Origin: Phycisphaeraceae bacterium
GTDB lineage: Bacteria > Planctomycetota > Phycisphaerae > Phycisphaerales > Phycisphaeraceae
Reading direction: 5' to 3'
Assembly (NCBI GenBank): GCA_040222855.1
Contig: JAVKCD010000018.1
Location: 186,001 to 250,000, forward strand
DNA: 64,000 nt
A program made the translations under genes and the position numbers. Below are positions 51,351 to 60,106 of the stretch, in pieces (positions within the stretch are counted from its first letter, which is position 1; each line of letters starts with the position of its first letter). A model generated the notes under the pieces. That model ran no database searches. It was not told the origin of the DNA and saw only the letters and a list, made by a program, of their open reading frames with translations.

Positions 51351-52052
51351 CTATCTATGAGAGGCACGAAGAATATAATATGTATAGGTGTCGAGTAAAG
51401 AACACCAGAACAGGAAGCCGCATAATAGAGCAGCTAGCCCCATCACTATGGCTCCGACCATATGATGAATACTGCTAACCCCGGTGCTATTGAACCATAT
51501 CACATAAGCAAAGCACACAAATAACAATCCAAAAATAGCCGCTATGAGTGTTTGCGCGATACTTGTTTGAGATACGAGATGGATTCGCTGATAGTCCGAT
51601 GGGCTTAACGGTCGATCTTTATTCTCTGGCAGTTCATAGAGCTGGGGGGAAGGATCTTCTCCGGAGACCACAACGATTGCCTTCTGGCCTAAACAATAGC
51701 CAAGCTCTAAAGCCCCGTCCTCGACATCCATCCCTATGATGAGTCTAGAGTCCTCGTCTGGCCAATCGCCCGTATCAGCAATAGCCTTACCCTTAAAAAA
51801 CATCCAACCTTCTGATTGAAGCAAAGCGTCTAACTCCGCCAACCGCTTCGCATTCTCCTCGTCTGACAGAATCTCTGACCTCGGATTCATCGCCGTCAGA
51901 TAAGCCGCCGTCTTCGCCCCGTGCTCCCGCATCAACTCAGCCAGCTCCGGACACGGCTCACCGATCCGCAGCGTAATCACCCCCCTAGGCGTCTCCGCCG
52001 TGTAGCTCGTCCTCCGATACGCCTGTTCAAGCTCCCGGGACAATCGCGCCAT
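51351..52052 (-). CDS. DUF3293 protein with two C-terminal membrane helices
   Basis: The protein from ATG at 52052 has about 233 residues. The N-terminal 130 match DUF3293: ELEQAYRRTSYTAETPRG, VITLRIGEPCPELAELMREHG, AAYLTAMNPRSEILSDEENA and a closing LGYCLGQKAIVVV. A C-terminal pair of membrane helices (IAQTLIAAIFGLLFVCFAYV and MVGAIVMGLAALLCGFLF) is not usual for the family, so this is a domain fusion. Codon use is less GC-rich in the C-terminal half. It lies just after the GT39 gene (11 bases). Confidence 0.75.
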   Translation of the reverse strand: MARLSRELEQAYRRTSYTAETPRGVITLRIGEPCPELAELMREHGAKTAAYLTAMNPRSEILSDEENAKRLAELDALLQSEGWMFFKGKAIADTGDWPDEDSRLIIGMDVEDGALELGYCLGQKAIVVVSGEDPSPQLYELPENKDRPLSPSDYQRIHLVSQTSIAQTLIAAIFGLLFVCFAYVIWFNSTGVSSIHHMVGAIVMGLAALLCGFLFWCSLLDTYTYYILRASHR

Positions 52053-52062
52053 GACATCCAGT

Positions 52063-53697
52063 CTAATCCGATGACGCAGCCGGGAGAAGCCTGACAATCA
52101 CATACCGCCACCGCTCGGCTTCGACCGTCTCCAGCACCGCCACCCGCCCCGGATACACCGCCTCCAGCGTCTCCGCCTCATGCGGATAGAGCGCATAAAG
52201 CGTCGACAGCTCTGAGGGCGTGCCTTCGAGCGCTTCGTTAAGGCGTTGCCGAGGTTGAGCCTGCGCGTAATAAAACAATCCCGGCTTGTCGTTCCACATC
52301 CGCCCGGTGATGACCGTCTCGCCGGGCGCAGCGAGATGAGCCGCGAGTTGCGGCGCGACGTTCGCCGAAGACAGCGTCGCCCGCTGGTCGGCCTTGAGCA
52401 GCGTGTAACCCGTCGAACTGGCGGCGAGGATTAGCGTCGCCATCAGCAGCCATCGGGCCGACGTCAACGCCCGCCAACGGATCAAGGTGAGGGTGATGAG
52501 AGCCGTGCAAATGACGCCCAGGCTCACGCTCGGCGAAAGAGCTAGCGGCGCAACCTGGATCGTGATGACGATCAGGGCAACCACCGCAGTGATCCATAAC
52601 ACCGGGACCACACGGGTGAGTATGCCAGCGAGTGAAGCAGAGAGCTTGCCGTGCAGAAATCGACTCAGCGTCACGCCCGCAGGCAGGCACAGGATCGGCA
52701 GGATGATGTAGCCGTAGCGTGGGTTCTCAAGCAGAAACAACACCACCAGCGTGCAGGCGATCCCAAAAGACCAGAGCGTGGCGTCAAGCCGGCGCTTCCG
52801 CTGGGGCTGCACAGAAACCCGCGCCGAGGGCAACATCGCAAGCCCGGCGAACAGAGAAACAGGCAGAGCAAACAACGTCAGCACCAGCGGCATCGTCAAC
52901 ACACCGACCATGTGAGCCGGGTCGAGCAGCGTGCCGAATCGCTCGATCACTTCGGTGATGCCAGCTTGCTGCGTTTCACGAGAAGCACTGGCCGTGATGA
53001 CCTCAACAGCAACGACCCATGAACCGGCGAGCACCGCAGCCAGAGGAAAGATCACGAGCACCACGGGCCGCAGCAGCCAACGCACACCGGCTCCGGCCAG
53101 ACAAGGCGCGATGACCCCGGCAAGGACAACCGTCAGCGCCGCCGGGCCCTTGGCCAGCAGCGCCGCCGCGAGCGCAAGCGTCGCCAGCGCCGACCACCGC
53201 CAGACATATCGGGGCCGACCCAGGGCCAGCTCAACCAGACAGCCCCAGGTCAGGATCGCCAGAAACGTATTGAGGCCGTCGATCTCCGCCGAACGATTCT
53301 GCGACCAGAGCGGGAACAGCCACAAAAACGTAAACCCCGCGGCAAGCCCCGCCGTCCGCCCGAACCAGCGCATCCCCAGCCACGCCAGCCAGGCCGCACA
53401 ACCCGCCGCCGCGAGGATTGACGGCATCCGAAACACCCAAGGCTCGCGCGAGTCGAGCAGCCAGGCCGTCGCCGCCAGCGTCCACGGATGAAACGGCGGC
53501 TTGCGCAGATACGGCTCGTCGAGAATAGAAGTCAGAACCCAATGGCCCTGATCGAGCACGTCCATCGCGACAAGAGCACGGTGAACCTCGGTTCGCGCGA
53601 GAGGCGGATTACTGAGAAATAAGAAGTGCGACAGGAAAACGCCCAGAAAGATGGCAAGCAGCCATCGCGCTGTGTGCTGGCGGCGCGGCGCGATCAC
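52063..53697 (-). CDS. Membrane glycosyltransferase of the ArnT/GT39 type
   Basis: The 544-residue protein has about 11 transmembrane helices and, after the first helix, the acidic loop LARTEVHRALVAMDVLDQGHWVL and LDEPYLRKPPFHPW, typical of PMT_2/ArnT enzymes that transfer sugars from polyprenyl carriers. The GTG start overlaps the upstream stop as GTGA, which indicates coupling. A C-terminal soluble part follows the last helix. It likely modifies lipid A, proteins or a polysaccharide in the periplasm; the acceptor is unknown. Confidence 0.9.
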   Translation of the reverse strand: MIAPRRQHTARWLLAIFLGVFLSHFLFLSNPPLARTEVHRALVAMDVLDQGHWVLTSILDEPYLRKPPFHPWTLAATAWLLDSREPWVFRMPSILAAAGCAAWLAWLGMRWFGRTAGLAAGFTFLWLFPLWSQNRSAEIDGLNTFLAILTWGCLVELALGRPRYVWRWSALATLALAAALLAKGPAALTVVLAGVIAPCLAGAGVRWLLRPVVLVIFPLAAVLAGSWVVAVEVITASASRETQQAGITEVIERFGTLLDPAHMVGVLTMPLVLTLFALPVSLFAGLAMLPSARVSVQPQRKRRLDATLWSFGIACTLVVLFLLENPRYGYIILPILCLPAGVTLSRFLHGKLSASLAGILTRVVPVLWITAVVALIVITIQVAPLALSPSVSLGVICTALITLTLIRWRALTSARWLLMATLILAASSTGYTLLKADQRATLSSANVAPQLAAHLAAPGETVITGRMWNDKPGLFYYAQAQPRQRLNEALEGTPSELSTLYALYPHEAETLEAVYPGRVAVLETVEAERWRYVIVRLLPAASSD

Positions 53698-54407
53698 TCG
53701 TCAGGACCGACAGGCATCACAGGTAACGGGTCGGGCACTGCCGCCAAAGCGCCTTCCTCGACAAGGCGCTGCGCGATGAACGCCATGTGCTCATTCATAT
53801 AATGCAGCAGGATGGTGTCCTTCCGAGGACTCCAGTCGTACTGCTTGAGCTCTTCGATGACCTGCTCAGGCGTCCAGCCTTCATAAAACAGTCGGTAGAA
53901 CCCGGTCGCCCCACCCGTGCGCTGTGAGCCAGCCGAACAGTGCATCAGCACCTGCTGGTCACTCGCCATCGCCTGGCGGAGCGTTACCAGCGCCGAGACA
54001 TACGACTCAGGATTACCCGTCCCATCGCCGGCCAGCGGGAAGCGATGACCCGTGATCCCGAGACTCGCGATCGCTGCGGTCTCGGCTTGCTGCTCTTCAT
54101 CCGGGCCGTTGCCGATGCCGGTGAAGTCGATCACCACATCGATCTCGTTATCGCGGAGAACGTCTTCGATCAGGTAAGGCGAAATCTGCCCCGACCGGTA
54201 AACCTCGCCGGGAATGATCGTGCCAAATCGTTTGGCGATCAGTCGGTCCTCGAGAACTTCCTCCCAGACCACGACCCCGACGATCACAAGAATCAGAAGA
54301 ACCAGGCCACGCTTCCAATAACGACCACTGGGTGGTGCTACCGAGTGAGGCGGTTTGGAGGCATTCGCTGTCGGGCTTTCGGAAGAACTCCCGGGATTCT
54401 GGCTCAT
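53694..54407 (-). CDS. Membrane-anchored dual-specificity/tyrosine phosphatase-like protein
   Basis: The product has about 237 residues. It has one membrane helix (GLVLLILVIVGVVVWEEV) and a phosphatase domain with IPGEVYRSGQISPYLIEDVL, FTGIGNGPDEE and the P-loop HCSAGSQRTGGATGFYR (Cys-x5-Arg). It is predicted to face the periplasm. A TTG at 54425 is an alternative start. It is coupled to the GT39 gene and lies 29 bases after a CheB-like gene; a role in polymer or lipid phosphate turnover is possible. Confidence 0.85.
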   Translation of the reverse strand: MSQNPGSSSESPTANASKPPHSVAPPSGRYWKRGLVLLILVIVGVVVWEEVLEDRLIAKRFGTIIPGEVYRSGQISPYLIEDVLRDNEIDVVIDFTGIGNGPDEEQQAETAAIASLGITGHRFPLAGDGTGNPESYVSALVTLRQAMASDQQVLMHCSAGSQRTGGATGFYRLFYEGWTPEQVIEELKQYDWSPRKDTILLHYMNEHMAFIAQRLVEEGALAAVPDPLPVMPVGPDE

Positions 54408-54436
54408 CCAAGAATGATAACTCAAACCCGCCTGAC

Positions 54437-55078
54437 TCAGGCAGACGCCGCCGAGAAGCGGGCAAGCAACCGGCGAATATTCTCAGGGCTGAGAGAGGCG
54501 TTGGAGAGTCCCGCCTCGTCGCACGCCCGGGGCATGCCGTAGACAGCACAGGTGTCGGCAGACTGCGTGACCACGAGCCCGCCCGAGTGACGAACGTGGT
54601 GAGCCCCTTCAAGCCCATCGGTGCCGATGCCCGACATCACGATGGCCAGCACTCGGCCCGGACGGACCTCATTAGCAGAAGCAAAGAGCACGTCCGCGGA
54701 GGGCCGGTACAGCTTGTGCTCCGGCTCCTTGGCGATGCGGATGGTGGGTCGGCCCGTCGCGCCTTTCCACACCGACATATGCCGGTGGCCCTGCCCGATG
54801 TAAACAACACCCGGAAGCACCGGCATGCCGTTCTCAGCATGATGCACCGCCAGGGGCGCTTCCCGTGCAATAGACAGCGCCATCGACTCGGTGAACGCCG
54901 GAGGCATGTGCTGGGCAACGAAGATAGGCACGCGGAGGTCGGCTGGCAGATTGATGATGATCTGACGGACCAGCTCCGGGGCACCGGTGGACGCACCGAT
55001 CGCAACAAGCCTGATGCCGTCGATGGGCAACGCCGCCGCGAGGTCGCTCTTGGTTCTGTTAGCAGGAGCCGTCGTCAT
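54437..55078 (-). CDS. CheB-type methylesterase domain without receiver
   Basis: The 213-residue protein is the CheB catalytic domain alone. The triad is Ser30 in GASTGAP, His57 in VAQHMPPAFT and Asp154 in MSGIGTDG. AGAGAGG lies 6 bases before the ATG (AGAGAGGTTTGGC). In chemotaxis CheB removes methyl groups from receptors and is normally activated by an N-terminal receiver, which is absent. No chemotaxis gene is present nearby. The gene leads an operon with a phosphatase, a GT39 enzyme and a DUF3293 protein. Confidence 0.9.
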   Translation of the reverse strand: MTTAPANRTKSDLAAALPIDGIRLVAIGASTGAPELVRQIIINLPADLRVPIFVAQHMPPAFTESMALSIAREAPLAVHHAENGMPVLPGVVYIGQGHRHMSVWKGATGRPTIRIAKEPEHKLYRPSADVLFASANEVRPGRVLAIVMSGIGTDGLEGAHHVRHSGGLVVTQSADTCAVYGMPRACDEAGLSNASLSPENIRRLLARFSAASA

Positions 55079-55155
55079 GCCAAACCTCTCTAAAGGGCTA
55101 TCGGTCCATCGAGCCAGGCGATTCAGGGACTGCTGGCCAGTCCTACACTGTCCTC

Positions 55156-56490
55156 ATGCCCCCCACCCCCCCCACTCACCCCCCCGCTCGCGTCGATGCA
55201 GACGCTCATCGCGAGATGCCGGTGGCACGGCTTGGGGGAGCTCTGACGGTGCTGCACTCGGCACGACCCCACGAGCGCTGGGCCCAGCGGACCATCGTCG
55301 GGCGTGCGGTCGAAGCCTGGCGTCTATGGATCGACCCCTCAGGAAAATGGGCAGGAGAACGGCTCGACGAGAGCGGCTCCATCGTAAGTACGCAGCGGTT
55401 CGCCGAGCCGTTCGAGGTCCTGGCGAAGCTTTCAGAATCCCGGTCCGTTTGGGCCGGTTATGTCGGTTATGAGGCCGGTCGATCCTTGGAGGGCGATCTG
55501 GATGCAGGGAGAGACACCCTGGGCTGGCCGGTGCTCCAGGTCCAACGGCTGGAAGATGTCGAGGAGTTCGACGCTGGGCCTCTGCCCGCAAAAATTCTGG
55601 GTGCGCAAGGCGACTGGCGAGCCGGTGAAATGCGCACATCCATGGATGAAGCCGCTTACAGCATGCGCGTGCGCACAATCATCGAGGCGATTCGGCGTGG
55701 CGACCTGTTCCAAACCAACCTTACCTATCACTTGGACGCCGAGTTTGAGGGCTGTGCGCGCGCTTTTTATGCCGATCTGGTCAAGCAATCACCCGCCTGG
55801 TTTGGCGGGCTGGTCGAGCTGCTCGGACCCGAGGACGAGCCCAAGCGTGTCCTGACATCCATCTCTCCCGAGCTTTTTCTCGAGTTTCAAGGCCCAAACG
55901 TCACCACCCGACCCATCAAGGGCACCGCATCCGCATCCAATGAAAAGTCGCTCCTCACCTCCGAAAAGGACGCCGCGGAGCTGAACATGATCGTCGATGT
56001 GCTCCGAAACGACCTCGGCCGGAGTGCGCACATCGGCTCCGTGCGCGTCGAGCAGAACCGCCACACCGAATCCCACCCCACCATCTCCCATGCCGTCGCC
56101 ACAGTCACCGCAGCACTCCGCAAAAACGTGTCCTGGGTCGAAGCGATGCGGCTCGCGTCCCCAGGCGGGTCGATCACCGGCGCACCCAAGATTCAGGCCA
56201 TGAAACTCATCGATCACCTCGAACCGGACTGGCGCGGGCCCTACTGCGGGTCCATCGGCTACGTCTCAGGCGACCGAGCCTGCTGGAACATCGCCATCCG
56301 CACCGCCGCCATCACCCAGGACCGGCGAACCAGACGCGGCACCCTCCGCTACGGCGTCGGCGGCGGGATCGTGGCCGATTCCGATCCCGCCGCAGAGTGG
56401 CAGGAGACGCTGCTGAAAGCCGAGGCTCTCAAGGCGACGCTCAGGGCCGCCAAAGCCTCGCAGCCGCAGGAGGTTGCCCATCGTGGATAA
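55156..56490 (+). CDS. pabB: Aminodeoxychorismate synthase component I
   Basis: The 444-residue enzyme has the anthranilate synthase I/PabB fold with RRGDLFQTNLTYHLDAEF near residue 180, TRPIKGTASA near 255 (the Lys of RPIKGT in PabB), DLGRSAHIGSVRV, SPGGSITGAPKIQAMKLID and YGVGGGIVADSDPAAEWQE. With PabA it makes 4-amino-4-deoxychorismate for folate. The N-terminus is proline-rich (MPPTPPTHPPARV), encoded by C-runs just after the ATG. A small membrane protein gene overlaps its 3' end. Confidence 0.93.
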   Translation: MPPTPPTHPPARVDADAHREMPVARLGGALTVLHSARPHERWAQRTIVGRAVEAWRLWIDPSGKWAGERLDESGSIVSTQRFAEPFEVLAKLSESRSVWAGYVGYEAGRSLEGDLDAGRDTLGWPVLQVQRLEDVEEFDAGPLPAKILGAQGDWRAGEMRTSMDEAAYSMRVRTIIEAIRRGDLFQTNLTYHLDAEFEGCARAFYADLVKQSPAWFGGLVELLGPEDEPKRVLTSISPELFLEFQGPNVTTRPIKGTASASNEKSLLTSEKDAAELNMIVDVLRNDLGRSAHIGSVRVEQNRHTESHPTISHAVATVTAALRKNVSWVEAMRLASPGGSITGAPKIQAMKLIDHLEPDWRGPYCGSIGYVSGDRACWNIAIRTAAITQDRRTRRGTLRYGVGGGIVADSDPAAEWQETLLKAEALKATLRAAKASQPQEVAHRG

Positions 56491-56737
56491 CGATCCGCTC
56501 GATCCCAGGGACAAACCGGAGTTCTGGTTCCCCAAGAAGAAAAACGGCTACGGCTGGGGGCTGCCGGTGCGCCGGGAGGGGTGGTGGGCGCTGGGCGCCT
56601 TTCTGGTGCTGGACGGATTGCTGCTGACGACCCTGCTCTGGCTGCCGCCTGTGCCTGCGGTGGCCCTCATCCTTACAGGGTCCGCGATCCTGTCGGCGGC
56701 CTTGATCACCGTGTGCGCCATCAAGGGCGAGCGTTAG
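56483..56737 (+). CDS. Small membrane protein, unknown function
   Basis: From the GTG at 56483 (AGGAGG 9 bases upstream) the protein has 84 residues. A charged N-terminus (DPLDPRDKPEFWFPKKKNGYGWG) precedes two membrane helices (WWALGAFLVLDGLLLTTLLW and VPAVALILTGSAILSAALIT). It overlaps pabB by 8 bp, so it is probably translated with it. No family was recognised. Confidence 0.75.
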   Translation: MDNDPLDPRDKPEFWFPKKKNGYGWGLPVRREGWWALGAFLVLDGLLLTTLLWLPPVPAVALILTGSAILSAALITVCAIKGER

Positions 56738-56818
56738 GTGCGGGGCTAGGGAGCAGGGGTTAGCATTCCCGGCGTTCTGTCGTGGATCTGACTCGTTGAA
56801 TCTGAAAGGGATGCCCGG

Positions 56819-58129
56819 ATGAGTGACCCCGCCCCGCGGCTGTCGGCCGGACTGCACGCACGCCTGTCGCTGATGATGTTCCTCCAGTACGCCATCTGGG
56901 GGGCCTGGTTGCCCCTGCTCTGGCCGTTTCTCACCGGGAGTCGCGGGTTTGATGCCCAGCAGGTGAGCAACATCTTCGCCGTCGGGGCCGTGGGCGCGAT
57001 CGTCGCGCCGTTTATCGCTGGCCAGATCGCAGACCGGTACATCCCGACCCAGGTCTTCCTGGGGGTGAGCCATCTGCTGGGTGCCGCGCTGGTGTGGCAA
57101 CTGGCCTGGCTCGAGAGTTACGGGTCGTTCCTCTTGTTTTCGCTGGTTTATTCGCTGATCTACGCCCCGACGCTGTCATTGACCAACTCGCTGGCGTTCC
57201 ACCATCTACCGGACCGTGATCGTGATTTCGGAAAGGTCCGTCTGTGGGGGACAGTCGGCTGGATCGTGGTGGGGATCACGCTGGGACAATGGTTGCTGCG
57301 CGTGCACACGCCAGCGGACGGGAGTGCGGCAGAGGTGCTGGCGGCACAGCAAGCGGGCATGGCGGACGCCTTTCGATTGAGCGCGGTGCTGGGCGGATTG
57401 CTGGGCGTGTATTGCCTGCTGGGTTTGCCCGCGACCCCGCCCAGCCGGGAGAGCCACACCGCGGCCCCGCTGCGGGCGGTCAAGGCGACGCTACGGCAGC
57501 CGTTGCTGATGCTGTTCCTGATCTCGGTGCCGGTGAGCTGCATCCACCAGTTCTATTTTGTGCACGCGTCAGGCTTCCTGGCGCAGAAGCAGGTGGAACT
57601 GGGCGGGAGCCGGATCGCGGAGGCGATCAACGCGGTCTTCGGCGTCGGCGGGGCAGGGCTGATGACACTCGGGCAGGTCGCCGAGGTCATCGTGATCGGC
57701 CTGATCGCCGCCTACGGGCGTGGGGTGGCGCGCAAGTGGCTGCTGATGGCGGGGCTCGCGGCCTATGCGGTCCGGATGGCGGTGTTTGCGTACATCGATC
57801 TGTTCCCGGAGGGGGCGCAGCTGCCGGTGCTGATGGCGACCATCCCACTACACGGCGTGTGCTTCGGCTGCTTCATTTTCGTCGCATTCATGGTCGTCGA
57901 TGAGGAGGCCCCGCACGATGTCCGGGCGTCGGCCCAGAGCCTGTTCAACCTGGTGTTCGTCGGCCTGGGCATCATCGTCGGCTCGCTGATCGCGGGGCGG
58001 GTGGCGATCTGGGCGACCACGGATGGCGTCATCAGTTACGGGCGGCTGTTCTGGGTGCCCATGTGGGCGTCGCTCGTATGCCTAGCGCTGATGGGCGTGG
58101 GGTATCCCCGGAAGAAAATCGATCCCTGA
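56819..58129 (+). CDS. MFS nucleoside transporter (NupG/NHS family)
   Basis: The 436-residue protein has 12 predicted membrane helices and begins RLSLMMFLQYAIWGAWLPLL, the signature start of the nucleoside:H+ symporter family. Further marks are PFIAGQIADRYIPTQVFLG, the charged motif PDRDRDFGKVRLWGTVGWIV and a YFVHASGFL in helix 7. In the family it imports nucleosides. The gene follows pabB by 329 bases and has no nucleoside catabolism genes nearby. Confidence 0.9.
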   Translation: MSDPAPRLSAGLHARLSLMMFLQYAIWGAWLPLLWPFLTGSRGFDAQQVSNIFAVGAVGAIVAPFIAGQIADRYIPTQVFLGVSHLLGAALVWQLAWLESYGSFLLFSLVYSLIYAPTLSLTNSLAFHHLPDRDRDFGKVRLWGTVGWIVVGITLGQWLLRVHTPADGSAAEVLAAQQAGMADAFRLSAVLGGLLGVYCLLGLPATPPSRESHTAAPLRAVKATLRQPLLMLFLISVPVSCIHQFYFVHASGFLAQKQVELGGSRIAEAINAVFGVGGAGLMTLGQVAEVIVIGLIAAYGRGVARKWLLMAGLAAYAVRMAVFAYIDLFPEGAQLPVLMATIPLHGVCFGCFIFVAFMVVDEEAPHDVRASAQSLFNLVFVGLGIIVGSLIAGRVAIWATTDGVISYGRLFWVPMWASLVCLALMGVGYPRKKIDP

Positions 58130-58257
58130 GATTTTTCTTGCCCACCCTTGCCAGCCGGCCGTGGGGGCTTAGGATAGCTAGGTGATTTGCTTCAACCCGG
58201 CTGGCGGGCATCGTGACCGCTTGCCACAGAATGTCAGACCAGAAAAGGAGCTTGAGA

Positions 58258-58851
58258 ATGCGTGGAGTAAAGACCTGGGCGATGAGCCTGATGGTGGTTG
58301 GCCTGGCTGGCTACGCGCAGGGAGCGCTGCTGCCCCTGGATTTCATCGGGAAGGCGGGTGAGGGGCTGCTGCCCGGCAACGAGCCGGGGTCGGTCGTCTC
58401 CTCTGCGGTGGGCGCGGAGATCGGCGAAAGCCTGACCTACGACACGGATACGAACATCCTGACGTTTGATTTTGAGTTCAGCGGCCTGACCGGTGGCCTG
58501 CGCGATGCCGCGAAGGGCATCCACTTCCATATTGCCAGCCCCGGGGATGACCCCCTGAACCAGAATGGCGGGATCGCGCTGTTCCTCAACACGGGAACCG
58601 ACGCGAATGTGACGCTGAGCACGCCTCTGGTGGCCATCGGTGCAACCGGCGGGCGAGTGACGGGAACGGCGTCGCTCACGGAGCCGGAGGAAGCCGACCT
58701 GCTCGCCAGCAAGTTCTACCTGAACATCCACTCCGGCCAGTTCGCTGGAGGCGAGTTGAGAGGAAACCTCGTGGTGGTGCCGGAGCCCACGTCCGCGGCT
58801 CTGGCGACGCTCGCAGGGCTTGGGGTCCTTGCCCGCCGACGAGGCCGATGA
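58258..58851 (+). CDS. Secreted CHRD-domain protein with PEP-CTERM
   Basis: The 197-residue protein starts at 58258 with AAAGGAG upstream and a signal peptide ending GYAQGAL. Its body matches the CHRD domain: ESLTYDTDTNILTFDFEFSG, IHFHIASPGDDPLN, FYLNIHSGQFAGGELRGNL. CHRD repeats occur in chordin and in bacterial secreted proteins. The tail VVPEPTSAALATLAGLGVLARRRGR (seen at the C-terminus) is a PEP-CTERM signal. Function unknown. A terminator follows. Confidence 0.87.
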   Translation: MRGVKTWAMSLMVVGLAGYAQGALLPLDFIGKAGEGLLPGNEPGSVVSSAVGAEIGESLTYDTDTNILTFDFEFSGLTGGLRDAAKGIHFHIASPGDDPLNQNGGIALFLNTGTDANVTLSTPLVAIGATGGRVTGTASLTEPEEADLLASKFYLNIHSGQFAGGELRGNLVVVPEPTSAALATLAGLGVLARRRGR

Positions 58852-58893
58852 CCCACAGTCACCCGTCCTGAGCTACCTAGCACGCCCCGAACC

Positions 58894-58924
58894 AGCCCCG
58901 ACTCACCCTCGGGGCTTTTTTTTG
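58894..58924 (+). terminator. Rho-independent terminator after the CHRD gene
   Basis: AGCCCCGA and TCGGGGCT flank a short loop, followed by a run of eight Ts. It lies 42 bases after the stop. Confidence 0.92.
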
Positions 58925-59058
58925 TAACGGTCTTTGTTTTTAGACTTTTACATTCAGGGCTAGGCCAGAGGCGACTTGTTCTGCCTGCCCACCCAGCCCC
59001 CGCTGAAATGGCAGGGGGTGAGATTTGCGTAAAATCGGAGAATGGGCGATCTAGCCAC

Positions 59059-59086
59059 TTGTGCACGGCCTAATACGGTGTATGCT
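59059..59086 (+). promoter_or_regulatory. Possible sigma-70 promoter for the downstream PEP-CTERM gene
   Basis: TTGTGC (59059-59064) is followed after 16 bases by TATGCT (59081-59086), a reasonable -35/-10 pair. The next gene starts at 59241, so the leader would be about 148 bases. Based on sequence match only. Confidence 0.4.
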
Positions 59087-59240
59087 ATTGATATTGGAGA
59101 GGTCTTTCGTCGGTTCAGACCGCGAAGGAGATCCGGTAGAGCTTTGCCTGCCAGATCAAAAGAATGATCACGACATCGACAGGCGTGTGTCCCCAGTTCG
59201 AGGGGTGCGTCCTGATGTGTCAGAAAACGAGGAGAAAACT

Positions 59241-60014
59241 ATGTTCAAGACTAAGACAATGTTGTTTGCTGCGACAGCGGCAGGCATGACCTTTTCGGGT
59301 ATGGCTCAGGGTTCGGCCCTGAACTTTGAGCTGTTTCAGCTCGTCACGGATAACGGGCTGGCTGGTGTGCCTATCCGGTTCGACTTTAACGATCTGAGCA
59401 TCTCGACTTCGCTCAACGGCGGGGCCCCCGCTGTCTCGGGTGATGTGATCCAGGGTGTGTTCACGATCGAAACGGTCACACTGACTGCGGCTGGTGGCAC
59501 CTTCATTGACCAAGTGAATCTCGCGGACACCGACGTGGAAGTCTTCGGTCGTTTTGAGCTGGTTATTGACACGCTGTCGCCAACGCTGATCACGACCTCG
59601 AGTGCGGTCTTCGAGATCTTCGAGGACGATCGCACGGATGGTGTTCGCACCGTGGCCGGGCTGACCGGTTCAACCGCGTATGCCAGTTCGGTCTGGGGTG
59701 GCGGCGGCATCTCGAACGGGACTGCGTACGGTCTGCTGAACACCGCCTCAGGTGGAAGCTACGACCTGTTCCAGCTTCCCAACGGCGACCTGTCGATCCT
59801 GCCGAACCTTGATATTGCCCCTGCTGGCCTCCCGCTCAACGATCCTGCCCTTGGTGCGGGCTCAAATGTGCTTGGCACCGGCACCGTGACCCCCACCTCG
59901 GTGGCGGGTGAGTTCAACAACCGGGCGAGCTTCAACTTCGGGGCCGTGGTTCCCGAGCCGGCTTCGGCGGCTCTGATGGGCCTCGCCGGTATCGCGATGC
60001 TCCGTCGTCACTAA
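59241..60014 (+). CDS. Secreted protein with PEP-CTERM, unknown function
   Basis: The 257-residue protein starts MFKTKTMLFAATAAGMTFSG with GAGGAGAAA 6 bases upstream, followed by a signal peptide ending MAQGSA. The body is beta-rich and soluble (FELFQLVTDNGLAGVPIRFD, SGDVIQGVFTIETVTLTAAG, FELVIDTLSPTLITTSSAVF). The tail VVPEPASAALMGLAGIAMLRRH is a PEP-CTERM signal. No domain family was recognised. It is a cell-surface protein by its signals. Confidence 0.82.
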   Translation: MFKTKTMLFAATAAGMTFSGMAQGSALNFELFQLVTDNGLAGVPIRFDFNDLSISTSLNGGAPAVSGDVIQGVFTIETVTLTAAGGTFIDQVNLADTDVEVFGRFELVIDTLSPTLITTSSAVFEIFEDDRTDGVRTVAGLTGSTAYASSVWGGGGISNGTAYGLLNTASGGSYDLFQLPNGDLSILPNLDIAPAGLPLNDPALGAGSNVLGTGTVTPTSVAGEFNNRASFNFGAVVPEPASAALMGLAGIAMLRRH

Positions 60015-60035
60015 GACTGACTGAATCCAGTTAAT

Positions 60036-60069
60036 CAAAAACCCCGGCCTTTTGGCCGGGGTTTTTTTA
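60036..60069 (+). terminator. Rho-independent terminator after the PEP-CTERM gene
   Basis: AAACCCCGGCC pairs with GGCCGGGGTTT around TTTT and ends in seven Ts. It starts 22 bases after the stop. Confidence 0.93.
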
Positions 60070-60106
60070 TCGTGTGATCTAGCCTCGCCAACCATCAGGT
60101 ACGGCT

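Larger units (their letters stand above)
58852..59240 (+). other. 389-base intergenic region between two PEP-CTERM genes
   Basis: It holds a terminator (58894-58924), a sequence TTTAGACTTTTACATTCAGG that is AT-rich, a likely promoter (59059-59086) and a transcribed leader of about 150 bases ending in GAGGAGAAAA before the next start. No gene or RNA family was recognised in the leader. Confidence 0.5.
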
